Assembly: GCA_009917455.1 (NCBI GenBank)
Contig: QZDS01000006.1
Location: forward strand, 1-64,000
Source of the DNA: a bacterium 1xD8-48
GTDB taxonomy: Bacteria > Bacillota > Clostridia > Lachnospirales > Lachnospiraceae
DNA length: 64,000 nt
Reading direction: 5' to 3'
Below the pieces are notes generated by a model. It worked only from the letters and a program-made list of their open reading frames with translations. It made no database searches and was not told where the DNA came from. The stretch's first letter is position 1, and every line of letters starts with the position of its first letter. The position numbers and the translations under genes are program-made. Below, in pieces: positions 50,236 through 60,306 of the stretch.

Positions 50236-52506
50236 ATGGCTCAGGGCAGGTATGCAAATATCATTATTGATATTTCCCATGAAAAAGTGGATAAAACCTT
50301 CCAGTATAAGATTCCCGAAAAGCTTTTGGGAGTCCTGGAGGAGGGAATGTGCGTCCTTGCCCCTTTTGGAAAGGGCAGTCATCTGCGGCAGGGCTATGTG
50401 GTGGAAATAACGGAAAAGGCGGAATTTCCTGACCATAAGCAGAAGTATATAGAGGATATTTTAAGGGACAGCGTGCCGGTTGAGGCGGACGCTATCCGGC
50501 TGGCGGCGTGGATGAAGCGAAACTACGGCTCAACCATGATTGCGGCGCTTCGGACGGTGCTTCCTGTAAAGCGCTCCATGAAGCCGAAGGAAAAAAAGAA
50601 GATTCTCCGGCGCATGACCCCGGAGGAAGTGCGTTCCCTTTTAGGAGAAAGCATAAGGAAACGCCAGTGGGCAAAGGCAAGGGTGCTTTCGGAGCTTTGC
50701 AGCGAGCCGGTGCTGCCCTACAGCCTGGTGACAGGAAAGCTGAATGTTTCTCCCGCAACCCTTAGGAGCCTTGAGAGCGAGGGCGCTTTGTCTATAGAAA
50801 GCGAGAGTTATTACAGGAATCCGGTGAAAATCGAAACGGCAAGGGAGGGCGGAAAGCAGCTTAGCGACGAGCAGAGAAGGATCGTTGAAAAGATTCTGTC
50901 GGATTTTGACGCGGGGAAGAGAAGCCCCAGCCTGATTTTCGGCATCACCGGAAGCGGAAAGACAGAAGTTTACTTATCTCTCATTGAAGGAGTGGCGGCG
51001 CGGGGAAAGCAGAGCATCATGCTGATTCCTGAAATTGCGCTTACCTACCAGACGCTGATGCGGTTTTATAAAAGGTTTGGCGACCGGGTATCGGTGATGA
51101 ACTCCTCCCTGTCGGCGGGGGAAAAATACGACCAGTATGAGCGGGCAAAGAAAGGGGAAATCGATGTGATTATCGGCCCCCGCTCCGCGCTTTTCGTCCC
51201 TTTTCCCGAATTGGGAATGATAGTCATGGACGAGGAGCATGAGTCTGGCTATAAAAGCGAGACCATGCCAAGATTCCATGCAAGGGAAACAGCGCAGGAG
51301 CTGGCCCGCATAAAGGATGCCGCGTTTGTACTCGGCTCGGCGACCCCCTCCATGGAGGCTTATTACAGAGCCAGGAAGGGAGAATACGAACTTTTTACCC
51401 TTACCAGAAGGCTTACAGGAGGCACTCTGGCGCAGACTTCCATTGTGGATTTGCGAAAGGAGTTAAAAAGCGGAAACCGTTCCATTTTCAGCAGAAAGCT
51501 TCAGGAGCTGATGGAGGAGCGTCTTAAGAAAAAGGAGCAGACAATGTTGTTTTTGAACCGCAGGGGATATGCGGGATTTGTGTCCTGCCGCTCCTGTGGG
51601 TATGTGATGAAATGTCCCCACTGCGACGTTTCTCTCTCCCATCATACGGGCGAGCGGCTGGTGTGCCATTACTGCGGGTACGAGGCGGCGAAACCGGCCC
51701 GCTGTCCCTCCTGCGCATCGCCCTACCTTCTGGGCTTTAAGGCGGGGACACAGCAGATAGAAGAACAGCTCAGCAAGAGATTTCCCGGGATTCGGGTGCT
51801 TCGGATGGATAAGGACACCACAGGAACAAAGGACAGCTATGAGAAAATACTTACCGCCTTTGCGGCCGGGGAGGCGGAGGTTCTGGTGGGAACCCAGATG
51901 ATTGTAAAAGGACATGATTTCCCCAATGTGACGCTGGTGGGCGTACTCGCGGCGGATTTGTCCTTAAATGACAGCGATTACCGCTCCAGTGAGCGGACGT
52001 TTCAGCTTCTTGTGCAGGCCGCCGGACGCGCCGGGCGGGGAAATAAGCCCGGAGAGGTGGTTATCCAGACCTACCGGCCGGAGCATTACAGCATAATCCG
52101 GGCGGCAAGCCAGGATTACGAAGCATTTTATAAGGAAGAAATTTTATACAGGGAGCTTGCCGGTTATCCTCCGGCGGCTCATATGATGGCGGTTCTGATA
52201 ACCTCGCCCAATGAAAAAAAGGGGGAGGGGCTTGCAGGGGAGATAACGCGGAGGATAAGGGAGCTGACCGGTGGGGGGAAAACGATTGCGGCGCAGCCGT
52301 CCGGTTTCCCGGCAGTAAAAATCATAGGCCCTGCAAAAGCTTCTATCGGAAAGATTAACGACGTTTACCGGTTTGTTATCTACTGCAAATCGGCTGACTA
52401 TAGACAACTGACAGTAATTAAGGATAAAATAGAACAGTATGTGGGAACGCTTATGCCGGGAGAGGAAAGCGTACAGTTTGATTTTAACCCAATAAACAGT
52501 TATTAA
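50236..52506 (+). CDS. priA: Primosomal helicase PriA
   Basis: The 756-residue 3'-5' helicase restarts stalled replication forks. The N-terminal DNA-binding domain (LAPFGKGSHLRQGYVVEI) is followed by the helicase core with GITGSGKTEVYL (Walker A), IVMDEEHESGYKSE (Walker B) and LGSATPSMEAYY. Zinc cysteines lie in SCRSCGYVMKCPHCD and LVCHYCGYEA...CPSC. GTQMIVKGHDFPNV and QAAGRAGRG are the late motifs. It is 16 bases after murE and 33 before def. Confidence 0.96.
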   Translation: MAQGRYANIIIDISHEKVDKTFQYKIPEKLLGVLEEGMCVLAPFGKGSHLRQGYVVEITEKAEFPDHKQKYIEDILRDSVPVEADAIRLAAWMKRNYGSTMIAALRTVLPVKRSMKPKEKKKILRRMTPEEVRSLLGESIRKRQWAKARVLSELCSEPVLPYSLVTGKLNVSPATLRSLESEGALSIESESYYRNPVKIETAREGGKQLSDEQRRIVEKILSDFDAGKRSPSLIFGITGSGKTEVYLSLIEGVAARGKQSIMLIPEIALTYQTLMRFYKRFGDRVSVMNSSLSAGEKYDQYERAKKGEIDVIIGPRSALFVPFPELGMIVMDEEHESGYKSETMPRFHARETAQELARIKDAAFVLGSATPSMEAYYRARKGEYELFTLTRRLTGGTLAQTSIVDLRKELKSGNRSIFSRKLQELMEERLKKKEQTMLFLNRRGYAGFVSCRSCGYVMKCPHCDVSLSHHTGERLVCHYCGYEAAKPARCPSCASPYLLGFKAGTQQIEEQLSKRFPGIRVLRMDKDTTGTKDSYEKILTAFAAGEAEVLVGTQMIVKGHDFPNVTLVGVLAADLSLNDSDYRSSERTFQLLVQAAGRAGRGNKPGEVVIQTYRPEHYSIIRAASQDYEAFYKEEILYRELAGYPPAAHMMAVLITSPNEKKGEGLAGEITRRIRELTGGGKTIAAQPSGFPAVKIIGPAKASIGKINDVYRFVIYCKSADYRQLTVIKDKIEQYVGTLMPGEESVQFDFNPINSY

Positions 52507-52539
52507 AAATGGAACAGGAATGAAAGGAAGACTGGAATA

Positions 52540-53019
52540 ATGGCAATCAGAAACGTAAGAGAAATGGGAGACCCGGTTTTAAACAAAATCTGCAAGGAAG
52601 TAAAGGAAATGACACCCCGCACACTGGAGCTGATTGACGATATGTTTGACACCATGTACGAGGAGGGCGGAGTGGGTCTGGCCGCCAATCAGGTGGGGAT
52701 TTTAAAGCGTGTTGTGGTAATCGACGTGACAGGGGAGGACCCGGTTTTGCTGATTAACCCCGTGATTCTGGAGACCAGCGGGGAGCAGGTGGGAAACGAG
52801 GGCTGTCTTAGCGTTCCCGGAAAGGCGGGAGTGGTGAGAAGACCCAATTACGTGAAGGTGAGAGCCAATGACAGGGAATTAAATACCATTGAGGTCGAGG
52901 GGACGGAGCTTTTGGCCCGGGCTATCTGCCATGAGGTGGAGCATCTTGACGGTCATCTTTACGTGGAAAAGGTGGAGGGCGGCCTTAAAGATGTGGAGGA
53001 AATAGAGGACGAGGAATAA
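52540..53019 (+). CDS. def: Peptide deformylase
   Basis: This 159-residue metalloenzyme removes the formyl group from nascent chains. All three motifs are present: GVGLAANQVG, EGCLSVPG (metal Cys) and HEVEHLDG (metal His pair and catalytic Glu). GGAAGACTGG precedes the start. It is adjacent to fmt, whose product adds the formyl group, the usual pairing. Confidence 0.96.
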   Translation: MAIRNVREMGDPVLNKICKEVKEMTPRTLELIDDMFDTMYEEGGVGLAANQVGILKRVVVIDVTGEDPVLLINPVILETSGEQVGNEGCLSVPGKAGVVRRPNYVKVRANDRELNTIEVEGTELLARAICHEVEHLDGHLYVEKVEGGLKDVEEIEDEE

Positions 53020-53032
53020 AGAGGAGCGGATT

Positions 53033-53980
53033 ATGAAAATCGTATATATGGGAACGCCGGACTTTGCGGTAGCGCCCCTTGAGGCGATGATAAAAGCAGG
53101 GCATGAGATAACCTTAGTGGTGACTCAGCCGGATAAGCAAAAAGGGCGGGGAAAGGAAATGCAGATGACGCCGGTGAAGGAATGCGCCCTGCGGCACGGC
53201 ATTCCGGTTTTCCAGCCTGTGAAGATAAAAGAAGCGGCGTCGGTAGCGGAGCTTGCCGGGTATCCGGCGGATATTTTCGTGGTTGCAGCCTTCGGGCAGC
53301 TTTTGTCGGAGGAGATACTTTCCATGCCGAAGTTTGGCTGCGTCAACATTCATGCATCCCTTCTTCCGGCCTACCGGGGAGCGGCGCCCATTCAGTGGGC
53401 GGTCATTAACGGAGAGCAGGAGGGCGGCGTCACCATCATGCAGATGGAAAAGGGACTGGACACCGGGGGAATGTATTGCAAAAGAAGTGTTCCCATAGAC
53501 AAAAAGGAAACGGGCGAAAGCCTTCACGACAAGCTGATGGCGGTGGGAGCGGAGCTGATTGTGGAAGCCCTCCCAAAGATTGAAAGCGGAGAACTCAAGC
53601 CGGAAAAGCAGGACGATTCCCTTACCTGCTACGCGCCCCGGCTTACCAAAGCCATGGGGCAGATAGACTGGGAAAAGGATGCAGTTTCCATTGAAAGGCT
53701 GATTCGGGGATTAAATTCCTGGCCCAGCGCCTATACTTATTATCGGGGCAAGACCCTGAAAATATGGGAAGCGGATGCGATTGAGGAAAGCAGCGGCGAA
53801 GGGGCGGGCAACGAGGCAAAAATCCCGGGCAGTATTGTAAATGTGGAGAAGGATTTCTTTGATATTGCCACAGGCAAAGGACTTCTTCGGGTAAAATGTG
53901 TACAGCTTGAAGGCAAAAAGCGGATGTCAGTGAAGGATTTCCTTTTGGGATACGAGGTAAAGACTGGGCTTACGCTGTAA
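53033..53980 (+). CDS. fmt: Methionyl-tRNA formyltransferase
   Basis: The 315-residue enzyme formylates initiator Met-tRNA. It shows VYMGTPDFAV at the N-terminus, the folate site VNIHASLLPAYRGAAPIQWAVINGE in outline (catalytic Asn, His; SLLP..RG), TGGMY and the C-terminal OB-like domain with IRGLNSWPSAYTYY. It starts 13 bases after def. Confidence 0.96.
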   Translation: MKIVYMGTPDFAVAPLEAMIKAGHEITLVVTQPDKQKGRGKEMQMTPVKECALRHGIPVFQPVKIKEAASVAELAGYPADIFVVAAFGQLLSEEILSMPKFGCVNIHASLLPAYRGAAPIQWAVINGEQEGGVTIMQMEKGLDTGGMYCKRSVPIDKKETGESLHDKLMAVGAELIVEALPKIESGELKPEKQDDSLTCYAPRLTKAMGQIDWEKDAVSIERLIRGLNSWPSAYTYYRGKTLKIWEADAIEESSGEGAGNEAKIPGSIVNVEKDFFDIATGKGLLRVKCVQLEGKKRMSVKDFLLGYEVKTGLTL

Positions 53981-54020
53981 GGTATCTGCATCTGCGGAAT
54001 TGGAATGGAGGAGCTTTGAT

Positions 54021-54716
54021 ATGTTTGGATTTTATTATGACCCTACTTATATTCTGGTAATAATTGGTGCGGTTTTATGTATTCTTGCCAGCTCACGGGT
54101 GAACTCCACCTATGCCAAATATGCAAAGGTGCGGGCGAGAGGCGGTATGACAGGAGCGGAGGCAGCGCAGAGGATTCTTTCCATGTCGGGCATAAATGAT
54201 GTGCGGATTGAGCATGTGGGCGGCAGTCTGACAGACCACTATGACCCGGCAAAAAAGGTATTGCGCCTGTCGGACTCTGTTTACGGTTCCCGGTCCGTGG
54301 CGGCAATTGGCGTGGCGGCTCACGAGTGTGGACACGCGCTGCAGCATAAAGAAGGATATTTTCCCCTGAAGTTCCGTGCCTTTCTGGTGCCGGCCGCCAA
54401 TATCGGTTCAAGGCTGGGGCTGCCTCTTGTGATATTAAGTCTGGTTATGGGGTTGGGCTCCCTTGCAAGGATTGGCGTCTGGGTATTTGCCATCGCAGTA
54501 CTCTTTCAGGTGGTGACGCTGCCCGTTGAATTTAATGCTTCCGGCCGGGCGCTTCGGATGGTTGAAAGCTATGGAATTATGAATGCGGATGAGGTGGACG
54601 ACTGTAAGCGGGTGCTGGGAGCGGCAGCTCTTACCTATGTCGCGGCGGCGGCTTCCTCTGTGCTGCAGCTTTTGCGGCTCCTGATTCTCACCGGAAACCG
54701 GCGCAGGGACGACTGA
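54021..54716 (+). CDS. YugP-type zinc metallopeptidase
   Basis: ATG 54021 follows GGAGG and gives 231 residues. There are spans at about 8-26, and two more around 120-175. The metal site is AAHECGHALQ (HEXXH) near residue 99, with the downstream TLPVEFNASGRAL supplying the Glu. The family is conserved next to fmt and rsmB in Firmicutes. Its substrate is unknown, and a membrane quality-control role is a guess. Confidence 0.92.
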   Translation: MFGFYYDPTYILVIIGAVLCILASSRVNSTYAKYAKVRARGGMTGAEAAQRILSMSGINDVRIEHVGGSLTDHYDPAKKVLRLSDSVYGSRSVAAIGVAAHECGHALQHKEGYFPLKFRAFLVPAANIGSRLGLPLVILSLVMGLGSLARIGVWVFAIAVLFQVVTLPVEFNASGRALRMVESYGIMNADEVDDCKRVLGAAALTYVAAAASSVLQLLRLLILTGNRRRDD

Positions 54717-54814
54717 CGCTTTGTATCTGAAGTTTCTGAGCAGCCGGAAGGCAGGACGGAATGTTTGCACACATTTTTGGGCGTGGGGCAGCGGTCTGAC
54801 AGAAAGGGTAAAAC

Positions 54815-56251
54815 GTGGATAATACGAGAGAACTGATTCTTGAGATGCTGATGGAAATTCTGGAAAAGGGTTCCTACAGCCATCTGGTAATCAGGGATGT
54901 GCTTGATAAATATAATTATAGTGACAGCAGGGATAAGGCTTTTGTGAAAAGGGTAACGGAGGGGACGTTAGAGAGGCTGATACAGATTGACTACTGTCTG
55001 AACAGTTTTTCCAGTGTGACTGTCCCCAAAATGAAGCCTCTTATCAGGACGCTCATGCGGATGAGCGCCTACCAGCTTTTGTTTATGGATAAAATTCCTG
55101 ACAGCGCGGTCTGTAACGAGGCAGTAAAGCTTGCCGGAAAACGAGGCTTCCGGGGGCTTTCCGGCTTCGTGAACGGGGTGCTGCGTACATTGGCGAGAAA
55201 TAAGAACAGACTCCCTTACCCGGACAGGGAGAAGGAGCCTGTAAAATACCTGTCGGTGAAATACTCCATGCCGGAGTTTTTAATCGGGCTTTGGACGGAG
55301 GCTTACGGGAAGGAAAAAACGCATATTCTTCTCGAAGCTCTGCTGAAGGAAAGCCCTCTGCGGGTACGGCTGAAGGAAAGCCTGTCAGACAGGGAGAGGC
55401 AGGGGTGGGAGATCGCCCTTGCAAAAAACGGAGTGAAGGTAAGGAGGCATCCTTATCTTTCCTATGCTTATGAGCTTTGGAATGTGGAAAATGTGAAAAG
55501 TCTGCCGGGATATCAGGAAGGCTTTTTTGTGGTTCAGGACGTAAGCAGTATGCTGGCGGCGGAGGCAGCCGGGATTTCGTCCTTGTGCGGGAGAACGGAG
55601 GCAGCGGCTGAACCGGGCGAAAGCGGCGAATCGCCGGAAGGGGCTAAAAAAACGGCGAAGCGGGCCGGTGAGTTTCTGATTGCAGACGTGTGCGCCGCTC
55701 CCGGCGGAAAGTCCATGCACCTGGCGGAAAAACTGGGGGACAGAGGAAAAGTGATTTCCAGGGACGTGTCGGAGTATAAGGCGGCCCTTCTTAGAGATAA
55801 TATAGAAAGAACGGGACTTACAAATGTGGAAGTGCAGGTACATGACGCCTGTGTATTGGATGAAAGCCTGGTGGAAAAAGCGGACGTGGTTCTGGCGGAT
55901 TTGCCCTGTTCCGGCCTTGGCGTCATAGGGAAAAAGCAAGATATCAAATACAGAATCACAAAGGAGGCCATTTCGGAGCTTGTAAAGTTGCAGAGGCAGA
56001 TTCTCGATGTGGTATGGCGGTACGTAAAGCCCGGCGGTGTTCTTGTTTACAGTACCTGTACCATGAATCCCGATGAAAATGAGAAAACGGCCCGTTGGTT
56101 TGCAGAGAATTATTCCTTTGAGCCGGAGAGCCTTTCCCCTTATCTGGCGGAGGAGCTTAAAAAAGAGGGAGAGGAAGGGATGCTCCAGCTCTTTCCGGGG
56201 CTGCATGAGACAGACGGGTTTTTTATTGCAAGGATGCGGAGGAAAGGGTAG
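54815..56251 (+). CDS. rsmB: 16S rRNA m5C967 methyltransferase
   Basis: GTG 54815 is the start, with AAAGGGTAAAAC upstream. The product is 478 residues. The N-terminal NusB-like domain (1-130) is followed by the SAM methyltransferase domain with DVCAAPGGKSMHL, DLPCSGLGV (one catalytic Cys) and VYSTCTMNPDENE (the other). An Ala/Glu/Gly-rich insert of about 30 residues lies just before the SAM motif (55570-55670) and is absent from most relatives as I know them. It ends one base before rlmN. Confidence 0.93.
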   Translation: MDNTRELILEMLMEILEKGSYSHLVIRDVLDKYNYSDSRDKAFVKRVTEGTLERLIQIDYCLNSFSSVTVPKMKPLIRTLMRMSAYQLLFMDKIPDSAVCNEAVKLAGKRGFRGLSGFVNGVLRTLARNKNRLPYPDREKEPVKYLSVKYSMPEFLIGLWTEAYGKEKTHILLEALLKESPLRVRLKESLSDRERQGWEIALAKNGVKVRRHPYLSYAYELWNVENVKSLPGYQEGFFVVQDVSSMLAAEAAGISSLCGRTEAAAEPGESGESPEGAKKTAKRAGEFLIADVCAAPGGKSMHLAEKLGDRGKVISRDVSEYKAALLRDNIERTGLTNVEVQVHDACVLDESLVEKADVVLADLPCSGLGVIGKKQDIKYRITKEAISELVKLQRQILDVVWRYVKPGGVLVYSTCTMNPDENEKTARWFAENYSFEPESLSPYLAEELKKEGEEGMLQLFPGLHETDGFFIARMRRKG

Positions 56252-56252
56252 A

Positions 56253-57293
56253 ATGATGCCAGATATCAAATCGTTGACTTTGGAGGAACTGAAAGCGGAA
56301 GCGGCGGCTATGGGAGAGCAGCCTTTCCGGGCGAAGCAGCTTTATCAGTGGATGCACGTGAAGCTGGCCCGGAGTTTTGACGAGATGACGAATCTGCCTT
56401 TAACTTTTCGGGAAAAATGCAGGTCGTACTTTGCGTATACTGCATTAAAGGCGGTGCAGGTGCAGGAATCTGCTCTTGACGGAACGAAAAAATACCTTTT
56501 TGAGCTGGCGGACGGGAAGCTGATTGAAAGCGTGTGGATGAAGTATAAGCACGGGAACAGTGTGTGTATTTCTTCTCAGGCGGGATGCCGTATGGGCTGC
56601 GCTTTTTGCGCCTCCACCATAGGAGGGCTGGAGAGGAACCTTACGCCGTCGGAGATGCTTGACCAGATTTACGCAATCACCCTCCTTACCGGAGAGCGGG
56701 TTTCCAATGTGGTGGTTATGGGATGCGGGGAGCCTCTTGACAACTATGAGAACCTTTTGAAATTCCTTACCCTCCTTACGGATGAAAACGGTTTACATAT
56801 CAGCCAGCGCAGTATTACGGTTTCCACCTGCGGACTGACAGAAAAAATGAGGCTTCTGGCGGATGAAAAGCTGCAGATTACTCTTGCACTTTCGCTTCAT
56901 GCGGCTTTTGACGAAAAAAGGAGGGAGCTGATGCCTGTTGCAAACAGGTATACCATTGCGGAGCTGATGGAAGCATGCGCTTATTATTTTGAAAAGACAG
57001 GGAGAAGAATTACCTTTGAGTATTCCCTGATAAGAGGTTTTAACGACGGGGAGAGAGACGCAAAAGCGCTTGCGGCGCAGATTAGACGATTAAACTGCCA
57101 TGTGAACCTGATACCGGTAAATCCGGTAAATGAGAGAGATTTTGTACAGCCTGACGCGGCAAAAGTGGCGGTATTTAAAAATAATCTTGAAAAAAATGGA
57201 ATAAATGTTACTATTAGAAGAGAAATGGGAAGAGATATTGACGGTGCCTGTGGACAGCTTAGGCGAAGACAGAGAAAGTTTTACCAGGGGTAG
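56253..57293 (+). CDS. rlmN: 23S rRNA/tRNA m2A methyltransferase (radical SAM)
   Basis: ATG 56253 follows GGAGGAAAGG and gives 346 residues; the open frame upstream to 56073 is a shadow of rsmB. RlmN methylates A2503 of 23S rRNA and A37 of some tRNAs. The cluster motif is QAGCRMGCAFC. MGCGEPLDNY, STCGL and the C-terminal RREMGRDIDGACGQL, with the methyl-carrying Cys, are present. Confidence 0.96.
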   Translation: MMPDIKSLTLEELKAEAAAMGEQPFRAKQLYQWMHVKLARSFDEMTNLPLTFREKCRSYFAYTALKAVQVQESALDGTKKYLFELADGKLIESVWMKYKHGNSVCISSQAGCRMGCAFCASTIGGLERNLTPSEMLDQIYAITLLTGERVSNVVVMGCGEPLDNYENLLKFLTLLTDENGLHISQRSITVSTCGLTEKMRLLADEKLQITLALSLHAAFDEKRRELMPVANRYTIAELMEACAYYFEKTGRRITFEYSLIRGFNDGERDAKALAAQIRRLNCHVNLIPVNPVNERDFVQPDAAKVAVFKNNLEKNGINVTIRREMGRDIDGACGQLRRRQRKFYQG

Positions 57294-57304
57294 GAGGAAA
57301 AACC

Positions 57305-58039
57305 GTGTTACAATCCTTTTCTGTAACAGATATAGGAAAAAAGAGAAAACTGAATCAGGATGTGGCATATGCGTCGGAGAAACCGGTCGGCAATCTTCCT
57401 AATATTTTTATCGTAGCCGATGGTATGGGCGGGCATAACGCGGGAGACTATGCGTCAAAATGCGCGGTGCAGACCATTGTAAGGGAAATCAGGGGCAGCT
57501 TTGAAAAAAATCCCGTCAGAATCCTGGGCAAAGCCATACGTCTGGCCAATGACCAGATAAGACGGCGCGCCAAGGAGGACAGGAGCCTGTACGGCATGGG
57601 AACCACGGTGGTGGCGGCCACCTGCCTTGGACACTATCTGCAGGTTGCCAATGTGGGGGACAGCAGGCTTTATATTGTAAATGAGGAAGTCCGGCAGATT
57701 ACCACGGATCATTCTCTGGTGGAGGAAATGGTACGGGTCGGAGGGATTGACCGGGAAGCGGCAAGAAACCATCCTGACAAAAATATTATTACCCGGGCTG
57801 TGGGGGCTCTTGATACCCTTGAAATTGACTTTTTCAGTGAGGAGCTTAAGGCAGGGGATATTGTGCTTATCTGCTCCGACGGGCTGACGAACATGATTGA
57901 GGATAATGAGATTGGAGCTATTTTAAAAGAGCGCGGTTCCCTTGAGGAAAAAGCCGGGCGGCTGGTAGCGGCAGCCAATGATAACGGAGGAAAAGACAAT
58001 ATTGCGGTGATATTAATCGATGCTTTTGCAAGAGAATAA
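57305..58039 (+). CDS. PP2C-type Ser/Thr phosphatase (Stp/PrpC)
   Basis: GTG 57305 follows GGAGGAAAAA. The 244-residue Mn-dependent phosphatase has the motifs VADGMGGHNAGD, VGDSRLYI, ICSDGLTNMI and NGGKDNIAVI. It is encoded directly before the PASTA kinase and should reverse its phosphorylations. This pair controls wall synthesis, growth state and spore germination in Firmicutes. Confidence 0.95.
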   Translation: MLQSFSVTDIGKKRKLNQDVAYASEKPVGNLPNIFIVADGMGGHNAGDYASKCAVQTIVREIRGSFEKNPVRILGKAIRLANDQIRRRAKEDRSLYGMGTTVVAATCLGHYLQVANVGDSRLYIVNEEVRQITTDHSLVEEMVRVGGIDREAARNHPDKNIITRAVGALDTLEIDFFSEELKAGDIVLICSDGLTNMIEDNEIGAILKERGSLEEKAGRLVAAANDNGGKDNIAVILIDAFARE

Positions 58040-58125
58040 CAGCCTGTTATGAGCAGAAGCAAATTATCATAGATGGAAACAGGTCAGTATCCGGGAAAAG
58101 AGATATTGGCGGCATGGAGAAAAAT

Positions 58126-60303
58126 ATGGTTAAAATTGGAATGATAGTTGGAGACAGATACGAGATATTAGAGAGAATCGGCACTGGCGGAATGTCGGAT
58201 GTCTATAAGGCAAAGGACCACAAATTAAACCGTATGGTAGCCGTGAAGGTTCTCAAGCAGGAGTTCAGCGAAAATGCAAATTTTGTATCTAAATTCAGAG
58301 TGGAAGCTCAGGCGGCGGCGGGTCTTGCGCACCCGAATATTGTAAATGTGTATGATGTAGGGGAGGAAAACGGCGTCTACTATATCGTCATGGAGCTGGT
58401 GGAAGGGATTACCCTGAAAAAATATATTGAAAAGAAAGCAAGACTTTCGGTGAAGGAGGCTGTCAGCATAGCCATTCAGGTCAGCATGGGAATAGAGGCT
58501 GCCCATAACAATCACATTATCCACAGAGACATTAAACCCCAGAATATCATTATCTCAAAGGAGGGAAAGGTAAAGGTTACGGATTTCGGTATTGCCAAGG
58601 CGGCGACCAGCAATACCATTACCTCCAATGTGATGGGCTCGGTTCACTATACTTCCCCGGAACAGGCAAGAGGAGGCTATTCCGACGAAAAGAGCGACGT
58701 GTATTCCCTTGGAATCACCATGTTTGAAATGCTTACCGGGCGGGTGCCCTTTAACGGAGAAACCACGGTGGCAATTGCCATTAAGCATATTCAGGAGGAA
58801 ATGCCCTCGCCCAGAGACTATGTTTCTGAAATTCCGGTGAGCGTGGAGCAGATTGTCTTTAAGTGCTGCCAGAAAAGCCCTGACAGGAGATACCAGTCCA
58901 TGGGAGAGCTGATTACGGATTTGAAGCGTTCCCTTATGACGCCGGACGAGGACTTTGTGAAGATGGTTGACCCGGACGAGGACGGCTCAACGAAAATGAT
59001 AAGCAGCGGAGAGCGGCAGAAGATAAAGAAACAGTCGGTTAACCGGGACGGGATGGAGGAAGCCATGCATCTGCGCCGGGAAGCTGATGTGAAAAAGAGT
59101 GTAAAAAAGAAAAGATATGTGCCGGAGTACGAGGAGGAAGAAGAGGAAGAGCTGGACGAAATTGAATATGAGTATGAAGAAGAGGAGGACGAAGAGGAGG
59201 AGGATTACGATCCCAAAATGGAACGCATCACCACGATTTTAGCGGTGGTGGCGGCTGTCCTCATCGGCTGTATCGTACTTTTCCTGGTGGGAAGGGCTTT
59301 CGGGATTTTTGACACCGGTCTTTTCGGACAGAAGGAGGAAGAAACCCAGGAAGAGGAAGAACCGAAGGAAAAGGTCCAGATGATAGAGGTTGTGGGCAAA
59401 GGAGAGGACGAGGTAAAGGTCGATCTTCTGAAGCTGGGGCTCACGCCTGAAATTGAATATAAGGAAAGCGCGGAATACGAACAGGGAATCGTCATGGACT
59501 GCAGCGTCGGTGCGGGAGAAATGATAGAAGAAGGCTCCAATGTGGTTCTGACGGTAAGCGCCGGAAGCGAAGGCGTGGAGGTGCCTGACGTGGTGGGAAT
59601 TTCCGAGGCGGAAGCAGTAGCCACTCTGGGCAAGGGCGGTTTCCCCGTGAATAAAACGGAAGGCCATGACGCCTATATAAAGGAGGGAAATGTAATTACC
59701 CAGTCGCCGGAGGCCGGCTCGAAAGTACCTGCCGGGACGGCAGTTACTATCCGTATCAGCCAGGGGCCGGAAGTCAGCAAGGTACAGGTGCCTGATACAA
59801 TTGGAAGAGACGAATCAGAGGGTATGGCGATACTGGTGGAGGCAGGACTCCAGATGGGCAAGGTGACTGAGGTGCATCACAGCGACCCGGCCATGGCGGG
59901 ACTGATTTGCTACCAGAGCTATTCTGTGGGCGATTATGTGGAGGCGGGGACGGTAGTGGATGTGAGCATCAGCATCGGGCCGGAGGAGGCCGTCTATCAG
60001 TTTATAGAGAGTATTGCCGCTCCTACCGCCCAGGAAGACCCCAATTACCGCTCGGGGACGATGGTGACCGTCACCCTGATGGCGGACGACGGCACACAGC
60101 TTTACAGCACGCAAACAAGCTCTTTCCCTATTGACAATCCCGGAATCAGCGGAATTAAGAGCAGCACCGGTTATATTTTATTTCAGTATGTGAATGCCAC
60201 GGAAGCCTCCAGCATCACCCATGAGGACGGCTCGGTGACTACCACGGAAGCCAGCTCCGAAACCAAAGAGTTCAAGAGAACGGTACAGTTTATGGAAGGG
60301 TAA
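58126..60303 (+). CDS. prkC: PASTA-domain Ser/Thr kinase (PrkC/Stk)
   Basis: ATG 58126 is favoured by GGAG seven bases before it; ATG 58114 is also in frame. The product is 725 residues. The kinase domain (about 10-270) has GTGGMSDVYKAK, VAVKVLK, IIHRDIKPQN and KVTDFGIAK. A long, almost purely acidic Glu/Asp stretch (about 335-365) sits just inside the membrane. One span (about 372-394) follows, then three PASTA repeats and a C-terminal beta domain. PASTA units bind muropeptides and so link wall state to signalling. It is encoded between the phosphatase and rsgA. Confidence 0.95.
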   Translation: MVKIGMIVGDRYEILERIGTGGMSDVYKAKDHKLNRMVAVKVLKQEFSENANFVSKFRVEAQAAAGLAHPNIVNVYDVGEENGVYYIVMELVEGITLKKYIEKKARLSVKEAVSIAIQVSMGIEAAHNNHIIHRDIKPQNIIISKEGKVKVTDFGIAKAATSNTITSNVMGSVHYTSPEQARGGYSDEKSDVYSLGITMFEMLTGRVPFNGETTVAIAIKHIQEEMPSPRDYVSEIPVSVEQIVFKCCQKSPDRRYQSMGELITDLKRSLMTPDEDFVKMVDPDEDGSTKMISSGERQKIKKQSVNRDGMEEAMHLRREADVKKSVKKKRYVPEYEEEEEEELDEIEYEYEEEEDEEEEDYDPKMERITTILAVVAAVLIGCIVLFLVGRAFGIFDTGLFGQKEEETQEEEEPKEKVQMIEVVGKGEDEVKVDLLKLGLTPEIEYKESAEYEQGIVMDCSVGAGEMIEEGSNVVLTVSAGSEGVEVPDVVGISEAEAVATLGKGGFPVNKTEGHDAYIKEGNVITQSPEAGSKVPAGTAVTIRISQGPEVSKVQVPDTIGRDESEGMAILVEAGLQMGKVTEVHHSDPAMAGLICYQSYSVGDYVEAGTVVDVSISIGPEEAVYQFIESIAAPTAQEDPNYRSGTMVTVTLMADDGTQLYSTQTSSFPIDNPGISGIKSSTGYILFQYVNATEASSITHEDGSVTTTEASSETKEFKRTVQFMEG

Positions 60304-60306
60304 GCC

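Noticed and set aside
56073-56252. 60-residue extension of RlmN
   Set aside because: It overlaps rsmB in another frame. RlmN homologues start near MPDIKSL and a strong ribosome site precedes ATG 56253.
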